Origin: Gammaproteobacteria bacterium
Lineage (GTDB): Bacteria > Pseudomonadota > Gammaproteobacteria > HK1
Direction: 5' to 3'
Length of the DNA stretch: 64,000 nt
Assembly (NCBI GenBank): GCA_021773635.1
Contig: JAJFJV010000006.1
Span: 1 to 64,000, forward strand
A program made the position numbers and the translations under genes. This document shows positions 15,809 through 26,836 of this stretch, piece after piece. Positions within the stretch are counted from its first letter, which is position 1; each line of letters begins with the position of its first letter. Below the pieces are notes generated by a model. It had not been told where the DNA came from and searched no databases. It was given only the letters and a program-made list of their open reading frames with translations.

Positions 15809-17158
15809 ATGACCATGACCCGACTAGCCGCCTTTGGCATTCTCATTTCCCTCGCGCTCGCCACGGCTGCGGCGCCCAATGCACCCCAGGCCTTCAAGCT
15901 CGACAACGGACTCACCTTGATCGTCCAGGAAGACCATCGCGCCCCCGTGGTGGTCTCGCAGCTGTGGTACAAGACCGGCGCCAGCTATGAGCACGCGGGC
16001 ATCACCGGCATCTCCCACCTGCTGGAACATATGATGTTCAAGGGCACCGCGAACCATGGCCCGGGAGAATTTTCGCGCCTTATCGCTCGTGAAGGCGGAC
16101 GCGAAAATGCCTTTACCGGCCGCGACTACACCGCCTACTTTCAACGCCTGGAAAAGAGCCGCCTCGGGGTGGCCCTGGAGCTGGAGGCAGACCGCATGCA
16201 ACACCTGCGTCTCGATGGAGCCGAGCTGGAGAAGGAACGCCAGGTGGTGCTGGAGGAGCGGCGCCTGCGTACCGAGGACAATCCACGTGCCCTCACCAGT
16301 GAAGGCTTCTACGCCACCGCCTTCCAGACCGGCCCCTATCGCCACCCAATCATTGGCTGGCAACAGGATATCGAGGCCATCAGCATTGATGATCTGCGTG
16401 CCTGGTATCAGCGCTGGTATGCACCGGACAATGCCGTGCTGGTCATCGCCGGTGATGTCGATACCGCGGCCATCCGCGAACTCGTTGACCATCACTTCGG
16501 GGCCATTCCCGCAACCACCACCCCACCCGCGGCCATTCGCAAAGAGGTGCCACAGCGTGGTGCCAAACGCCTGCTGGTGGCGGCACCTGCCCGCCTGCCC
16601 TATCTGTTGCTGGGCTACAAAAGCCCCTCACTGAATACCGCCGCAGAACCCTGGGAGGCCTATGCGCTCACCGTGCTCGCAGGGGTCCTCGACGGCGATG
16701 ACAGCAGTCGTCTTGCACGTGAGCTGGTTCGCGGCAGCGAGATCGCCGCTGGCGCCGGCGCCTCTTACTCGCTCTACCAGCGCCTCGACAGCCTGCTGGT
16801 GCTGAGCGCTACCCCGGCATCCAATATCGGGGTCCCGATGCTGGAACAGGCCCTGCGGGATCAGGTGGCCAGGCTGCGCGATACACCGGTGAGCGAACGC
16901 GAACTGGCGCGAATAAAAACCCAGGTGATTGCCGGCAATGTTTACGAGCGCGATTCCATCTTCTATCAGGCGATGCAGCTGGGGATGCTGGAAACCGTGG
17001 GGCTGGGCTGGCAACGTCGTGACGAGTTCGTCGCCGGCATCAGCGCCGTAACCGCGGCCCAGGTGCAAACCGTGGCACAAAAGTATCTGCGCCCGGAACA
17101 CGCCACCGTGGCGATACTGGAGCCACAATCCATGCAAGGCAGCACCCATGGCAAATAA
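15809..17158 (+). CDS. M16-family zinc metallopeptidase (catalytic subunit)
   Basis: The start at 15809 (MTMTRLAAFGILISLALATAAA) gives a signal peptide and 449 residues. The longer frame from 15653 overlaps ftsY antisense and lacks a leader. HLLEHM contains the inverted zinc motif HxxEH, and the more distal conserved Glu lies in ELEADRM, so this copy should be active. Two M16 domains are visible: N-terminal catalytic and C-terminal inactive half. It is located in the periplasm or outer membrane. The pair with the next gene is common next to ftsY in gammaproteobacteria; the substrate is unknown. Confidence 0.92.
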   Translation: MTMTRLAAFGILISLALATAAAPNAPQAFKLDNGLTLIVQEDHRAPVVVSQLWYKTGASYEHAGITGISHLLEHMMFKGTANHGPGEFSRLIAREGGRENAFTGRDYTAYFQRLEKSRLGVALELEADRMQHLRLDGAELEKERQVVLEERRLRTEDNPRALTSEGFYATAFQTGPYRHPIIGWQQDIEAISIDDLRAWYQRWYAPDNAVLVIAGDVDTAAIRELVDHHFGAIPATTTPPAAIRKEVPQRGAKRLLVAAPARLPYLLLGYKSPSLNTAAEPWEAYALTVLAGVLDGDDSSRLARELVRGSEIAAGAGASYSLYQRLDSLLVLSATPASNIGVPMLEQALRDQVARLRDTPVSERELARIKTQVIAGNVYERDSIFYQAMQLGMLETVGLGWQRRDEFVAGISAVTAAQVQTVAQKYLRPEHATVAILEPQSMQGSTHGK

Positions 17159-18488
17159 ACACCGCAGCAGGGGCTGGGTCATCCTCACGAGTTGCCTGTG
17201 GCTGCTGTCTACGACGGCACTCGCCCTGCCCACCATAGAACACTGGCAAACGGCTCACGGTGCCCGCGTGCTGTTCGTCGCCGCGCGCGAATTACCCATG
17301 GTGGACTTTAGCGTGGTCTTCGACGCGGGCAGTGCCCGCGATGGCGCCCAGCCGGGCGTGGCACGCTTTACCAATGCCCTGTTGATGGAAGGTGCAGGTG
17401 GCCTTGACAGCGATCGTATCGCCGAGCGGCTGTCGGAGCTGGGAGCACGTGTTTCAACCTGGTCACAACGCGATATGGCGGGGCTCGATGCCCGTTCCCT
17501 GAACGATAGCGAAGGTCTGGAAGCCGTAACCTCACTGGTCTCCCTCATTCTGCAGCGCCCCGATTTCCCGCCACAGGCAGTGGCCCGGGTACGTAAACAG
17601 ATGCTCACCGCGCTCGAGAATGACGAGCAATCCCCGGGCAGTCGTGGGAGCAAGGCCTTCTACCGCCAACTCTACGACAAACATCCCTATGGCTCTCCGC
17701 CTGGCGGCACTCCCGAAACACTCAAGGGCTTGCAGCGCGGCGATCTCGAGGTCTTCCACGCCCGCCATTACAGCGCGGGCAACGCCGTGATCAGTATTGT
17801 CGGTGACCTCTCGCGCAGTGACGCCGAGGTATTGGCCGAGAAACTGGCAAGTGCCCTGCCCGCTGGCAAGGCCGTGCCAAAACTGGCCCGGGTAGCGGAA
17901 GAAAGTATCGCCCGGCACCTGCATATTCCGCATCCTTCAAGCCAGGCCCATGTATTACTCGGCCAACGTGGCATGCGCCGGGGTGACCCGGACTATTTTC
18001 CACTCTACGTGGGCAACCACATTCTCGGTGGTAATGGCCTGAATTCGCTCATATCCGGGGAGGTACGGGAAAAACGTGGCCTCGCCTACAGCGCCTACAG
18101 TTATTTCCTGCCCATGCGGGCGGCCGGGCCTTTCCTGCTCGGCCTGCAGACCCGCCAGGGTCAGGAAAAAGAGGCCATTGAGGTGCTTAGGAAAACGCTG
18201 CAGAACTTTGTCCGCAACGGGCCCGATGAGACCGCACTGGAAGAGGCCAAGCAGAATCTCATCGGGGGTTTTGCCCTGCGTGTGGACAGCAATAAGAAAA
18301 TCCTCGGTTACCTGCGGATGATCGGTTTCTATGATCTGCCGCTGGATTACCTCACACGCTTTAGCCAAAACATCCGCGAGCTGAGTGTGGAAAAGATACG
18401 TGACGCCTTCCAGCGACGGATCCATCCAGAGCACCTGCTGCAAGTAGTGGTAGGGCCTGCAGGCGACGAACAGCGGAAGCAGCCCTGA
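17148..18488 (+). CDS. M16-family peptidase-like protein lacking the zinc motif
   Basis: This 446-residue exported protein (signal about 1-27) is homologous to the preceding gene. The HxxEH position reads FTNALLMEGAGG, so the metal ligands are gone, as in non-catalytic partners of M16 heterodimers. The R/Y pair used for substrate closure is seen near REKRGLAYSAYSYF (about 307-320). It overlaps the catalytic subunit gene by 11 bases, which supports a heterodimer. Confidence 0.9.
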   Translation: MANKHRSRGWVILTSCLWLLSTTALALPTIEHWQTAHGARVLFVAARELPMVDFSVVFDAGSARDGAQPGVARFTNALLMEGAGGLDSDRIAERLSELGARVSTWSQRDMAGLDARSLNDSEGLEAVTSLVSLILQRPDFPPQAVARVRKQMLTALENDEQSPGSRGSKAFYRQLYDKHPYGSPPGGTPETLKGLQRGDLEVFHARHYSAGNAVISIVGDLSRSDAEVLAEKLASALPAGKAVPKLARVAEESIARHLHIPHPSSQAHVLLGQRGMRRGDPDYFPLYVGNHILGGNGLNSLISGEVREKRGLAYSAYSYFLPMRAAGPFLLGLQTRQGQEKEAIEVLRKTLQNFVRNGPDETALEEAKQNLIGGFALRVDSNKKILGYLRMIGFYDLPLDYLTRFSQNIRELSVEKIRDAFQRRIHPEHLLQVVVGPAGDEQRKQP

Positions 18489-18491
18489 GCG

Positions 18492-19569
<1,078 letters not shown>

Positions 19570-19579
19570 AAAAGGTTAG

Positions 19580-19837
<258 letters not shown>

Positions 19838-19858
19838 CAGCCCCTCACTTGCAGAAAG

Positions 19859-20674
19859 CTAGTGCTGGCAGCCCGGGCAGTAGAAAGTGCCGCGCTGGGC
19901 GATCACGCGACGGCGCAGGGTCGTGCCGCAGCGCGTACAGTCCTCACCCTCACGCCCGTAGACTTGCAGGCATTGGCGAAAATAACCGGGGCGTCCCTGA
20001 CTGTCACTAAAGTCCCGCAGGGTCGTACCCCCCGCCTCGATAGCCTCGGCCAATACCGTACGGATGGCCTCGGCAAGATGCCGGTAACGCTCCCGCGCAA
20101 TTCGGCGCGCCGCCCGAAGTGGGTGTATGCCCGCGGCAAACAGGGCTTCGCAGGCATAGATATTGCCAACCCCCACCACTACCCGGCCATCCATAATCAG
20201 GGATTTAACCGGCCGCTGCTGGTGGCTGCCGATGGCATACAGATGGCCTCCGTCAAAGGACTCACCCAGCGGCTCGGGACCCAGCGCACACAATAAACGG
20301 TGTGCTTCCGGCGCCTCCCGGGTCCACAGCACGGCACCAAAACGACGCGGATCGCGCAGCCGCAGGGACCGCTTTCCTGCCAGAATAAATTCCACGTGAT
20401 CATGCTTTTCCAGCGGCGTGTCCATCGCCACTACCCGCAGGCTCCCCGACATACCCAGGTGAATCACTACGGTTCCACGGCGGGTGTCCAGCAACAGATA
20501 CTTGGCCCGCCGACGAACCTGGCGGATGCGGGCGCCCGGCAGCTCCTGCACCAGCTCCGCCGCCACCGGCCAACGCAGGCGGCCATTGTGCACATGTACC
20601 GCCAGCACCTTCCTGCCGGTCAGCAGGGGCGCAAGGCCACGGCGAGTGGTTTCAACTTCGGGTAATTCCGGCAT
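19859..20674 (-). CDS. mutM: Formamidopyrimidine-DNA glycosylase (Fpg)
   Basis: MutM excises 8-oxoguanine and formamidopyrimidines and nicks the abasic site. Start 20674 is required because the mature N-terminal proline (PELPEVET) is the catalytic residue; a frame six codons longer would mask it. The 271-residue protein shows the H2TH region (GVGNIYACEALF, about 170-181) and a C-terminal zinc finger CTRCGT...CPGCQ. Convergent with the ferredoxin gene and preceded closely by the DUF3179 gene. Confidence 0.97.
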   Translation of the reverse strand: MPELPEVETTRRGLAPLLTGRKVLAVHVHNGRLRWPVAAELVQELPGARIRQVRRRAKYLLLDTRRGTVVIHLGMSGSLRVVAMDTPLEKHDHVEFILAGKRSLRLRDPRRFGAVLWTREAPEAHRLLCALGPEPLGESFDGGHLYAIGSHQQRPVKSLIMDGRVVVGVGNIYACEALFAAGIHPLRAARRIARERYRHLAEAIRTVLAEAIEAGGTTLRDFSDSQGRPGYFRQCLQVYGREGEDCTRCGTTLRRRVIAQRGTFYCPGCQH

Positions 20675-20693
20675 CCAGAAAAATCTCGTCAAC

Positions 20694-21812
20694 TCATTTT
20701 TTCGGTCGATACACCTCTATCTCCGGCAAGGCCAGTGACAGGGCAAACCAGAAGGCCCGGCGGGTGGACAGACCATCCAGGTGTCTGCCGGTCAACGGAC
20801 CCGTAACGGCCACACCGGCATGATTCCAGCGACTGCCGGTCTCGCGATCGTGAATCAGGCCATCCGCCAGCCGGAACTGCAGCACCTGCCCGGCGACCTG
20901 TGCCGAGTAGGCATAACCGACAAGGCCATCAGAAAACAACACGATGTGAGCATCCCCCACCCGATCATTCACCACCGCCTTGCCAATGCGGGCCAGCGGA
21001 TAGGCCTTATCCAGTTCACCGGCACGGACACTAATCACCATCTCGGCGGGACGCAGGGCAGAGCTGATTTTCGCCACCGAGACGGGAAAGCGAAAGTCCA
21101 GCGCCGCCACCCGTTGGGCATAATAACGGAAGGGATCACGCCGATAATCGTAGCCACTTAACCCGGGCTGGCGCTGTGCCAGCACCCGGCTATCGGGATA
21201 CAAGGCCCGCCAGGCCCCCCACGACATGGTACTCGATGGCAAGGCCTGCAACCGCGTGCCGGTCAGCGGACCCACGATGGCCTCCCCGGCGACCTGAAAC
21301 CAGTAGGAGCCGGTCTGGTGATCAAACATCACCAGATCACTCTCATACAACGCACTGGTATTTCCGAACAGCAACTCCTGCCCGTCCACGATACGCCGGT
21401 AGACCACCGCGCTGGCACACAAGGGACAATAGGAGATGAGCAGCGGCTCCCCGGCAATGCGATCGTTAACCAGTTCATGGTAATTCAGCATCTTGAGTGG
21501 AAAGGCATAAGCCGCGCGTCCGGCACCGACGTAGCCAAGCACAAGATCCTCCCGGGCAAGCCAGCTTGCCGCTTTTGCGCTCTCGTAACGGGGACGATAG
21601 ATGGGTTTGATGGCATCGCGCAGGGCGACTATCTGCTGTGGCGTGGCGTCGGGCAGGGCGGTGGCACCACCGTCAAAGGTATCAAACAGAATATGCCCCA
21701 ACGGTACGCTGTGCCGGCGGGTATCAAGGTCCGGAACCCCGTCACCAACAACGCCGGTCGCTACTCCCGGGCCAAGCCAGAGCGCCAGTAGCCACCCGCT
21801 TAAATATCTCAT
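20694..21812 (-). CDS. DUF3179 exported protein
   Basis: Function unknown. The 372-residue protein starts with a signal peptide (about 1-21) and matches the DUF3179 pattern. Markers are LISYCPLCASAVVYRR (about 145-160) with two cysteines, FGNTSALYESDLVMFD, and a repeated SYWFQVAGEAIVGPLTG / SRWNHAGVAVTGPLTG. The two repeats suggest an internal duplication and possibly ligand binding. It ends 19 bases before the mutM start, so the two may be co-transcribed. Confidence 0.8.
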   Translation of the reverse strand: MRYLSGWLLALWLGPGVATGVVGDGVPDLDTRRHSVPLGHILFDTFDGGATALPDATPQQIVALRDAIKPIYRPRYESAKAASWLAREDLVLGYVGAGRAAYAFPLKMLNYHELVNDRIAGEPLLISYCPLCASAVVYRRIVDGQELLFGNTSALYESDLVMFDHQTGSYWFQVAGEAIVGPLTGTRLQALPSSTMSWGAWRALYPDSRVLAQRQPGLSGYDYRRDPFRYYAQRVAALDFRFPVSVAKISSALRPAEMVISVRAGELDKAYPLARIGKAVVNDRVGDAHIVLFSDGLVGYAYSAQVAGQVLQFRLADGLIHDRETGSRWNHAGVAVTGPLTGRHLDGLSTRRAFWFALSLALPEIEVYRPKK

Positions 21813-21906
21813 AGCGCACCCTCATACCCGCAAATGACTCTGACCTGTCCCACAGTAGGCCTTTGTTCCCACAGGGAAGTTCCTGAAGTGACCCTACGAA
21901 AAACGC

Positions 21907-21915
21907 TGTTATACT
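21907..21915 (+). promoter_or_regulatory. Extended -10 promoter for the small membrane protein gene
   Basis: TGTTATACT is an extended -10 (TGnTATAAT-like, one mismatch). No good -35 is visible. It lies about 100 bases before the ATG at 22017, leaving a leader in which no further feature was recognised. Confidence 0.4.
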
Positions 21916-22016
21916 CAACCGCAGTGCCGTCATTGGATAACGGCAGCTTATACAGGGAGCTGAGGAAAACTCGGGGAGCATATTTAAAGCAAATACTAAC
22001 GATAAAGGGGGGAGAC

Positions 22017-22280
22017 ATGTTTCACCGACCTAAGATAACGATAGCCCTGGACGCCTTTGGCGGTATAGCTATTTTCGCTGCCGTGGTCTTTTTGGGTATC
22101 TCGTTCTATCTCGAAAATGAAATCGGCCGGGCCTTTGCCCTCGGTGCCTTTTTCTCCGGCATTATCGGGTCCATCCTGCTGCTGGGCTTTGCCAAGGTGA
22201 TCCAGCTCCTCGACACCATCCGCCAACAAACGGAACAAACCCTGGAAAAGGCTAACAACCCTGAAAACAAGGATGAATGA
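22017..22280 (+). CDS. Small two-helix inner-membrane protein
   Basis: This 87-residue protein of unknown function starts at 22017, where GGGGGGAG precedes the ATG; an upstream in-frame start at 21834 would give a non-conserved-looking, leaderless 61-residue extension. Two hydrophobic helices (about 13-33 and 39-61) are followed by a charged, helical C-terminal tail (LDTIRQQTEQTLEKAN). No homologue is recognised with certainty. Confidence 0.7.
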   Translation: MFHRPKITIALDAFGGIAIFAAVVFLGISFYLENEIGRAFALGAFFSGIIGSILLLGFAKVIQLLDTIRQQTEQTLEKANNPENKDE

Positions 22281-22385
22281 GCTTCGCTCACTTGCCACCA
22301 TTCATCACACCGGCTTGGACGCCCTCCCCCTAATTGCTAGAATCGGCGCCACTCCCGATCCACGGGAAGAATAACGGACCTTTCC

Positions 22386-23300
22386 ATGCGCTCTCTGTTG
22401 CTAATAGCCAGCCTGTTTTTCACCTTCGCCGCCAGTGCCGCCGAGGATCCCCTGACCACTGTTCGTGCCCTTGTGGACCAGGGCCAGTACAGTGAGGCCA
22501 CCACCCGGCTGGATGCATACCTCAAGGAACACGCTGGAGATCCACAAGGCCGCTTTCTGCGGGGTGTCATCCTCGCCGAACAGGGCGAATCCACCCAGGC
22601 CATCGAACTCTTCACCGCCCTGACCCGGGAGTATCCGGAATTACCGGAGCCGCATAACAATCTCGCCGTACTGTTTGCCGCCCAGGGGGATTACGTACGT
22701 GCCCGGGATGCCCTGCTGGTGGCCATCAACACCCACCCAAGCTATGCCACGGCCCATGAGAATCTCGGCGATATCTACGCACGCATGGCCGGCCTTGCCT
22801 ATGACAAGGCGCTGCATCTGGATCGAAAGAACATAACCGCCAAGGCCAAGCTGGGACTGGTGCGCAACCTCTTCTCCAACCCCATGCCGAACACGGCTAC
22901 CCCGGTTGCCGCCACCGCTACCGACACGCCCGTTGCTGCCCCGGCAACGGCAATGAATTCCGACAAACTGACGGCAACAGTCCAGGCCTGGGCAACTGCC
23001 TGGTCACAACGCGATGTAGATGCCTACCTTGGCTTTTACAGCCCCCGTTTCAAACCCGCCAGTGGCCAGTCCCGCAGCGCCTGGAAAAGACAACGGTCAC
23101 GGCGATTGCAGGCCCCGGCCTTCATCGAGGTCAAGCTCCATCAACTGCAGGCCACATCCAATAGCGCCCGTGAAGCAACGGTCCGTTTTATTCAGGAATA
23201 CCGCTCCGACAGCTATCGCGACCGCATCTCGAAGACCCTGAACCTGGTCCATGAAGGCGATCGCTGGCTCATTTCACGCGAGTTCACCAGCTCGCAGTGA
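22386..23300 (+). CDS. Exported TPR protein with NTF2-like C-terminal domain
   Basis: Residues 1-19 are a signal peptide (ASAAED cleavage region). TPR-like repeats fill about 22-160 (GQYSEATTRLDAYLKEHAGD, then ELFTALTREYPELPEPHNNL). A low-complexity Ala/Thr/Pro linker (about 165-193) leads to an NTF2-like domain (WATAWSQRDVDAYLGFYSP to the end). The next gene carries the same C-terminal domain on an L,D-transpeptidase and overlaps by 4 bases, so a joint role in cell-wall remodelling is likely. A Cds6-type name is possible. Confidence 0.8.
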   Translation: MRSLLLIASLFFTFAASAAEDPLTTVRALVDQGQYSEATTRLDAYLKEHAGDPQGRFLRGVILAEQGESTQAIELFTALTREYPELPEPHNNLAVLFAAQGDYVRARDALLVAINTHPSYATAHENLGDIYARMAGLAYDKALHLDRKNITAKAKLGLVRNLFSNPMPNTATPVAATATDTPVAAPATAMNSDKLTATVQAWATAWSQRDVDAYLGFYSPRFKPASGQSRSAWKRQRSRRLQAPAFIEVKLHQLQATSNSAREATVRFIQEYRSDSYRDRISKTLNLVHEGDRWLISREFTSSQ

Positions 23301-24508
23301 GTACCGAAACCCGCTCCGCACGCGGCCCCATACCATTGCCAGCCCTGCTGGCATGCCTGCTACCGTTCACCGTCTCGGCGGAAGCTCCGACCGCTACGGT
23401 TGGCGGCCATGCAGATGAAGACCTGCTCATCTCCACCTTCAACGAAGTTGGAGACAATCGTATCGATCACGCCCTGGGTCATATCGAAACCCTGGTGCAG
23501 CGCAACCCGAAGTTCCGTCTGGCACAGCTGGTGTACGCCGATCTGCTGCTGGCCAAGGCAGGACCAATCCACGATCTCGGAAATATTACCCGGGAATCCA
23601 ATGAACAGCTGTCCAACCTCCGTGCCGAGGCCCGGGTACGTCTGAAACACGCCCGCTTCCAGCCACCTCCCGGAACCCTGCCGGATGCCCTCTGGCAACT
23701 GGCGGAAGATCTGCCGCGGGCGCTGATAATGGATGTGGAAAATGCCCGCCTGTTTCTGTTCGAGCGCCGTGATGGAAAACTCCGGTTAACAGAGGATTTC
23801 TATGCCACCATCGGCAAAAATGGTATGCACAAGCTCCGTGAAGGGGATCGTAAAACCCCCATAGGAGTCTATTTCGTCAATGGCCGGATCGATGGTGAAC
23901 AGCTCCCGGATCGCTACGGGGCTGGGGCTTTTCCGGTGAACTATCCGAACGAGTGGGACCGCTTACAGGCCCGTACCGGCTCGGGAATCTGGCTCCACGG
24001 CGTCCCCTCCGACACCTTCAGCCGCGCCCCACGCGCCAGTGACGGCTGCGTTGCCATCGCCAACGAAGATCTCAAATCCCTCTGGAACCGGCTGGATGTG
24101 GGCCATACCCCGGTGCTTATCAGTCCAACCATCAGGTGGAAAAAACCGGCGGCTATCGCGGCAGAAAAAGCGGGCTTTGTGGCCAGCCTGGAACGCTGGC
24201 GACAGGATTGGCAAAGTCGGGATCTGGGCGCCTATACCCGCCACTACTCACGCAGCTTTCGCAGTGGAAAGCACGATTATCAGAGCTGGGTGGGCCACAA
24301 AACACGCGTTAATCGTAGCAAGCGCTTTATCGAGGTCGCTCTCTCCGGGCTCAGCATCTTTGCCTACCCCGGTGAGTCCAATTTGCTGGTGGTGAATTTT
24401 GAGCAGGATTACCACAGTAATAACTACCGCGGTCAGATGCGCAAGCGTCAGTACTGGCGCCTGGAAGACGACGGAGTTTGGCGCATCATCTACGAAGGCA
24501 AGGTCTAA
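23297..24508 (+). CDS. L,D-transpeptidase (YkuD fold) with NTF2-like C-terminal domain
   Basis: It probably cross-links or modifies peptidoglycan in the periplasm. After a signal-like N-terminus (about 1-28) and a helical region, the YkuD domain (about 140-275) contains the catalytic HGVPSDTF...SDGCVAI with His and Cys. Residues about 293-403 form an NTF2-like domain (RQDWQSRDLGAYTRHYS through WRLEDDGVWRIIYEG) alignable by eye to the end of the preceding protein. It begins at a GTG within GTGA overlapping the upstream stop. Confidence 0.88.
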   Translation: MSTETRSARGPIPLPALLACLLPFTVSAEAPTATVGGHADEDLLISTFNEVGDNRIDHALGHIETLVQRNPKFRLAQLVYADLLLAKAGPIHDLGNITRESNEQLSNLRAEARVRLKHARFQPPPGTLPDALWQLAEDLPRALIMDVENARLFLFERRDGKLRLTEDFYATIGKNGMHKLREGDRKTPIGVYFVNGRIDGEQLPDRYGAGAFPVNYPNEWDRLQARTGSGIWLHGVPSDTFSRAPRASDGCVAIANEDLKSLWNRLDVGHTPVLISPTIRWKKPAAIAAEKAGFVASLERWRQDWQSRDLGAYTRHYSRSFRSGKHDYQSWVGHKTRVNRSKRFIEVALSGLSIFAYPGESNLLVVNFEQDYHSNNYRGQMRKRQYWRLEDDGVWRIIYEGKV

Positions 24509-24513
24509 GCCCC

Positions 24514-25389
24514 TCAGCGCTCCAGCGATGCGTGCCGAAGCTCTCGCTCCGGGAAACGCTTGAACAACCAGGAAATGGCATCACGCCAGATACGCCGTAC
24601 CTCACGCGCCTTCGGCATGATGCCGGCATGGGGCAATTCCACCGTGACCACCGGCAGCCGTCCCTGGACCCCGGCATAGTTCCCCAGGGAACCTGGATAG
24701 ATCCCCAACAACCGCAAATACAAGCTTCCCAGTCTCTTGGGCGCAAGCGGTGGGCCATCAAAATCGACAATCCCGTAGGGGGCATGAATCGCCAGTACTA
24801 CATCCGGTGCAAAGACGCGGATTTCGTTCGCCAGCCAACGGCTCTCTGGCTCGCTCAGGGGGCTGGCGCCCGGATAGCGACGGGGATTGCGCCCGGTACG
24901 CTCCCAATAACGTGCACTTTCCCTATGCCAGTTCGGGGTCGGGAAATTACGATTAAGATCCACCCCTCTGGCGTTGACCCGCTGTGACTTTCGCCGCAGC
25001 AAACCGTCAGGATTCATCAACGGGGCCACTCGCCAGTGGAAACGACCGCTGTGATGACGTTCAAGGATTCGCAACCACTTGAAGACAATGCTCACGGAGG
25101 CGTATTCGTCACCGTGTATCCCGCCCACCAGCAATACGCGCGCCAGTGGCGGGCGTCCCGCTATCGGCGCGAATTCACGCACAAGAATGGGGGTTCCCTG
25201 TACCGAATGGGCGCCACCAGGCTGCAGCCCACGTGCCAGACACTCTCGCAAACCCACGCTTGCCAGCTTGCGCGCAATACGACTACAGGTCTCGTGCACC
25301 GGGTCACTAGCCGGCGCGGCGGCCACCGGTCCGCACAGCACCACCAGGGCAAGTAGCAGCCCCCCCCGAAAATTAACCGCCGCCATCAT
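24514..25389 (-). CDS. M14-family metallocarboxypeptidase (MpaA-like)
   Basis: This exported zinc peptidase likely trims murein peptides. Signal peptide about 1-25; zinc site HGDE ([10 protein letters not shown], about 90-99) with the third ligand His in [13 protein letters not shown] and [11 protein letters not shown] are M14 hallmarks. The catalytic Glu is probably in VTVELPHAG. It is 291 residues long. Convergent with the L,D-transpeptidase, only five bases apart, and its start overlaps the ubiA stop by 4 bases. Confidence 0.88.
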   Translation of the reverse strand: MMAAVNFRGGLLLALVVLCGPVAAAPASDPVHETCSRIARKLASVGLRECLARGLQPGGAHSVQGTPILVREFAPIAGRPPLARVLLVGGIHGDEYASVSIVFKWLRILERHHSGRFHWRVAPLMNPDGLLRRKSQRVNARGVDLNRNFPTPNWHRESARYWERTGRNPRRYPGASPLSEPESRWLANEIRVFAPDVVLAIHAPYGIVDFDGPPLAPKRLGSLYLRLLGIYPGSLGNYAGVQGRLPVVTVELPHAGIMPKAREVRRIWRDAISWLFKRFPERELRHASLER

Positions 25390-26258
25390 AGCGAGTAGTG
25401 GAGTAGCAGGCCGACGAACACGGCCGCACCAAAGTAGTTGTTGTTAAGAAAGGCCCGAAAGCAGGCCGCTGGAGCGCGCTCTCGAACCAGGGTTTGCTGA
25501 TAAACAAATAGCCCGGCTCCAACCCCGAGACCCAGAAAATACCACCCGCCAAGCGCTGCGCGTTGGCCCACAAGCAACAGGGAAAGCAACACCGTTAGCT
25601 GCAGCAAGCCAATAATTACCCGGTCGGCATCACCGAAAAGAATCGCGGTGGATTTAACCCCGATGCGGATATCGTCCTCGCGATCTACCATCGCATACAG
25701 GGTGTCGTAGGCCACCGCCCAAACCACCACCGTGATCCACAGCAGCCAGGCCACTACCGGCACGGCACCGGTCTGGGCGGCAAAGGCCATGGGCACCGCC
25801 CAACCAAAGGCCATGCCCAAATGCGCCTGCGGCAGATACGTGTAGCGCTTGGCAAAGGGATAGCTGGCGGCCAGGGCCACCGCCACCAGCGAAAGCAGTA
25901 CCGTCAGGCCGTTCATGAACAGCACCAGGGCAAAGGCCAAAAGGCAGAGCACGGCAAACAGAATCAGCGCCTCCCGCCCCGACACCTTCCCGGAGGCCAG
26001 CGGCCGGCTACGGGTACGATCCACGTGGGGATCTATATCCCGATCGGCCCAATCATTGATCACACAGCCAGCGGAGCGCATAAGAATGACGCCAAGCACG
26101 AATACCGTACAGACCCGGGCATCGGGAATCCCCTCGGCGGCGATCCACAGCGCCCACAGGGTGGGCCACAGCAGCAGCAGGATTCCGATGGGCCGGTCCA
26201 GACGCATCAGCAAGGCATATTGCTGACAGCGCTGCTGCAACATCGCCCCGTCCATCAC
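25386..26258 (-). CDS. ubiA: 4-hydroxybenzoate octaprenyltransferase
   Basis: UbiA attaches the polyprenyl tail to 4-hydroxybenzoate in ubiquinone synthesis. The 290-residue membrane protein has the two Asp-rich motifs NDWADRDID (about 68-76) and [12 protein letters not shown] (about 185-196), and eight to nine helices. It overlaps ubiC by 4 bases, so 4-hydroxybenzoate supply and prenylation are coupled. Confidence 0.97.
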   Translation of the reverse strand: MMDGAMLQQRCQQYALLMRLDRPIGILLLLWPTLWALWIAAEGIPDARVCTVFVLGVILMRSAGCVINDWADRDIDPHVDRTRSRPLASGKVSGREALILFAVLCLLAFALVLFMNGLTVLLSLVAVALAASYPFAKRYTYLPQAHLGMAFGWAVPMAFAAQTGAVPVVAWLLWITVVVWAVAYDTLYAMVDREDDIRIGVKSTAILFGDADRVIIGLLQLTVLLSLLLVGQRAALGGWYFLGLGVGAGLFVYQQTLVRERAPAACFRAFLNNNYFGAAVFVGLLLHYSL

Positions 26259-26821
26259 CCCCCCTGCCTGTCGGCGATCACATCCAGTTCCGGCAGGAAG
26301 ACCTCATGTACCAGCAGCGGCTGCTGGCGACGATGGAATACCGAACGCCGCCCCCATAACAGCCCGGGCACGCCGTTGCGCAGGTGCTGAGTAGCCTGCC
26401 CGAAAAGGCGGTGGGTATTACGTAAACGAGCATACTGGATCTCACTTCGATGATAGGAAGGGTCGCTAAACAGCAAACTCCCCAGAGAACGGGTCCCGAG
26501 ATGCCCCAGTCGTCTCCCGCTACCCCGCAAACTGCATTCCGGAATCACACTACGGGCAAATATCACCGCACGTTTACCACAGCACAGCAGTACCCGCCGC
26601 ACCAAGGCACGTTCCCCGTCTCCCATGGCCAGGGCTCTGGCCTCATCCACCAGCGGATACTCCCAACGCTGTCCCAGCAGGCGCACGCGCACCCCCTCAC
26701 TGCACAGCTGTGCCAGGCTTTGGGTCAGGGAATGTTCCTCAAATAGCCAGGCACGCAGCGGCACCGGCACCGCCGGGCGGGCCCAGCCCTTGTGTGGCAA
26801 CCATCTCGGGTTTACTTTCAT
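26255..26821 (-). CDS. ubiC: Chorismate pyruvate-lyase
   Basis: UbiC converts chorismate to 4-hydroxybenzoate and pyruvate, the first ubiquinone step. The 188-residue protein fits the UbiC family ([34 protein letters not shown]-like core, and a C-terminal [11 protein letters not shown]). Arg in FARSVIP and Glu in HEVFLPE are likely active-site residues. It is the first gene of ubiC-ubiA and follows recG on the same strand at a 15-base gap. Confidence 0.93.
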   Translation of the reverse strand: MKVNPRWLPHKGWARPAVPVPLRAWLFEEHSLTQSLAQLCSEGVRVRLLGQRWEYPLVDEARALAMGDGERALVRRVLLCCGKRAVIFARSVIPECSLRGSGRRLGHLGTRSLGSLLFSDPSYHRSEIQYARLRNTHRLFGQATQHLRNGVPGLLWGRRSVFHRRQQPLLVHEVFLPELDVIADRQGG

Positions 26822-26836
26822 GGTGCTTCAGGATAG

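Noticed and set aside
21834-22016. N-terminal extension of the small membrane protein to 21834.
   Set aside because: It would include the promoter-like TGTTATACT and lacks a ribosome-binding site, whereas 22017 has a strong one.
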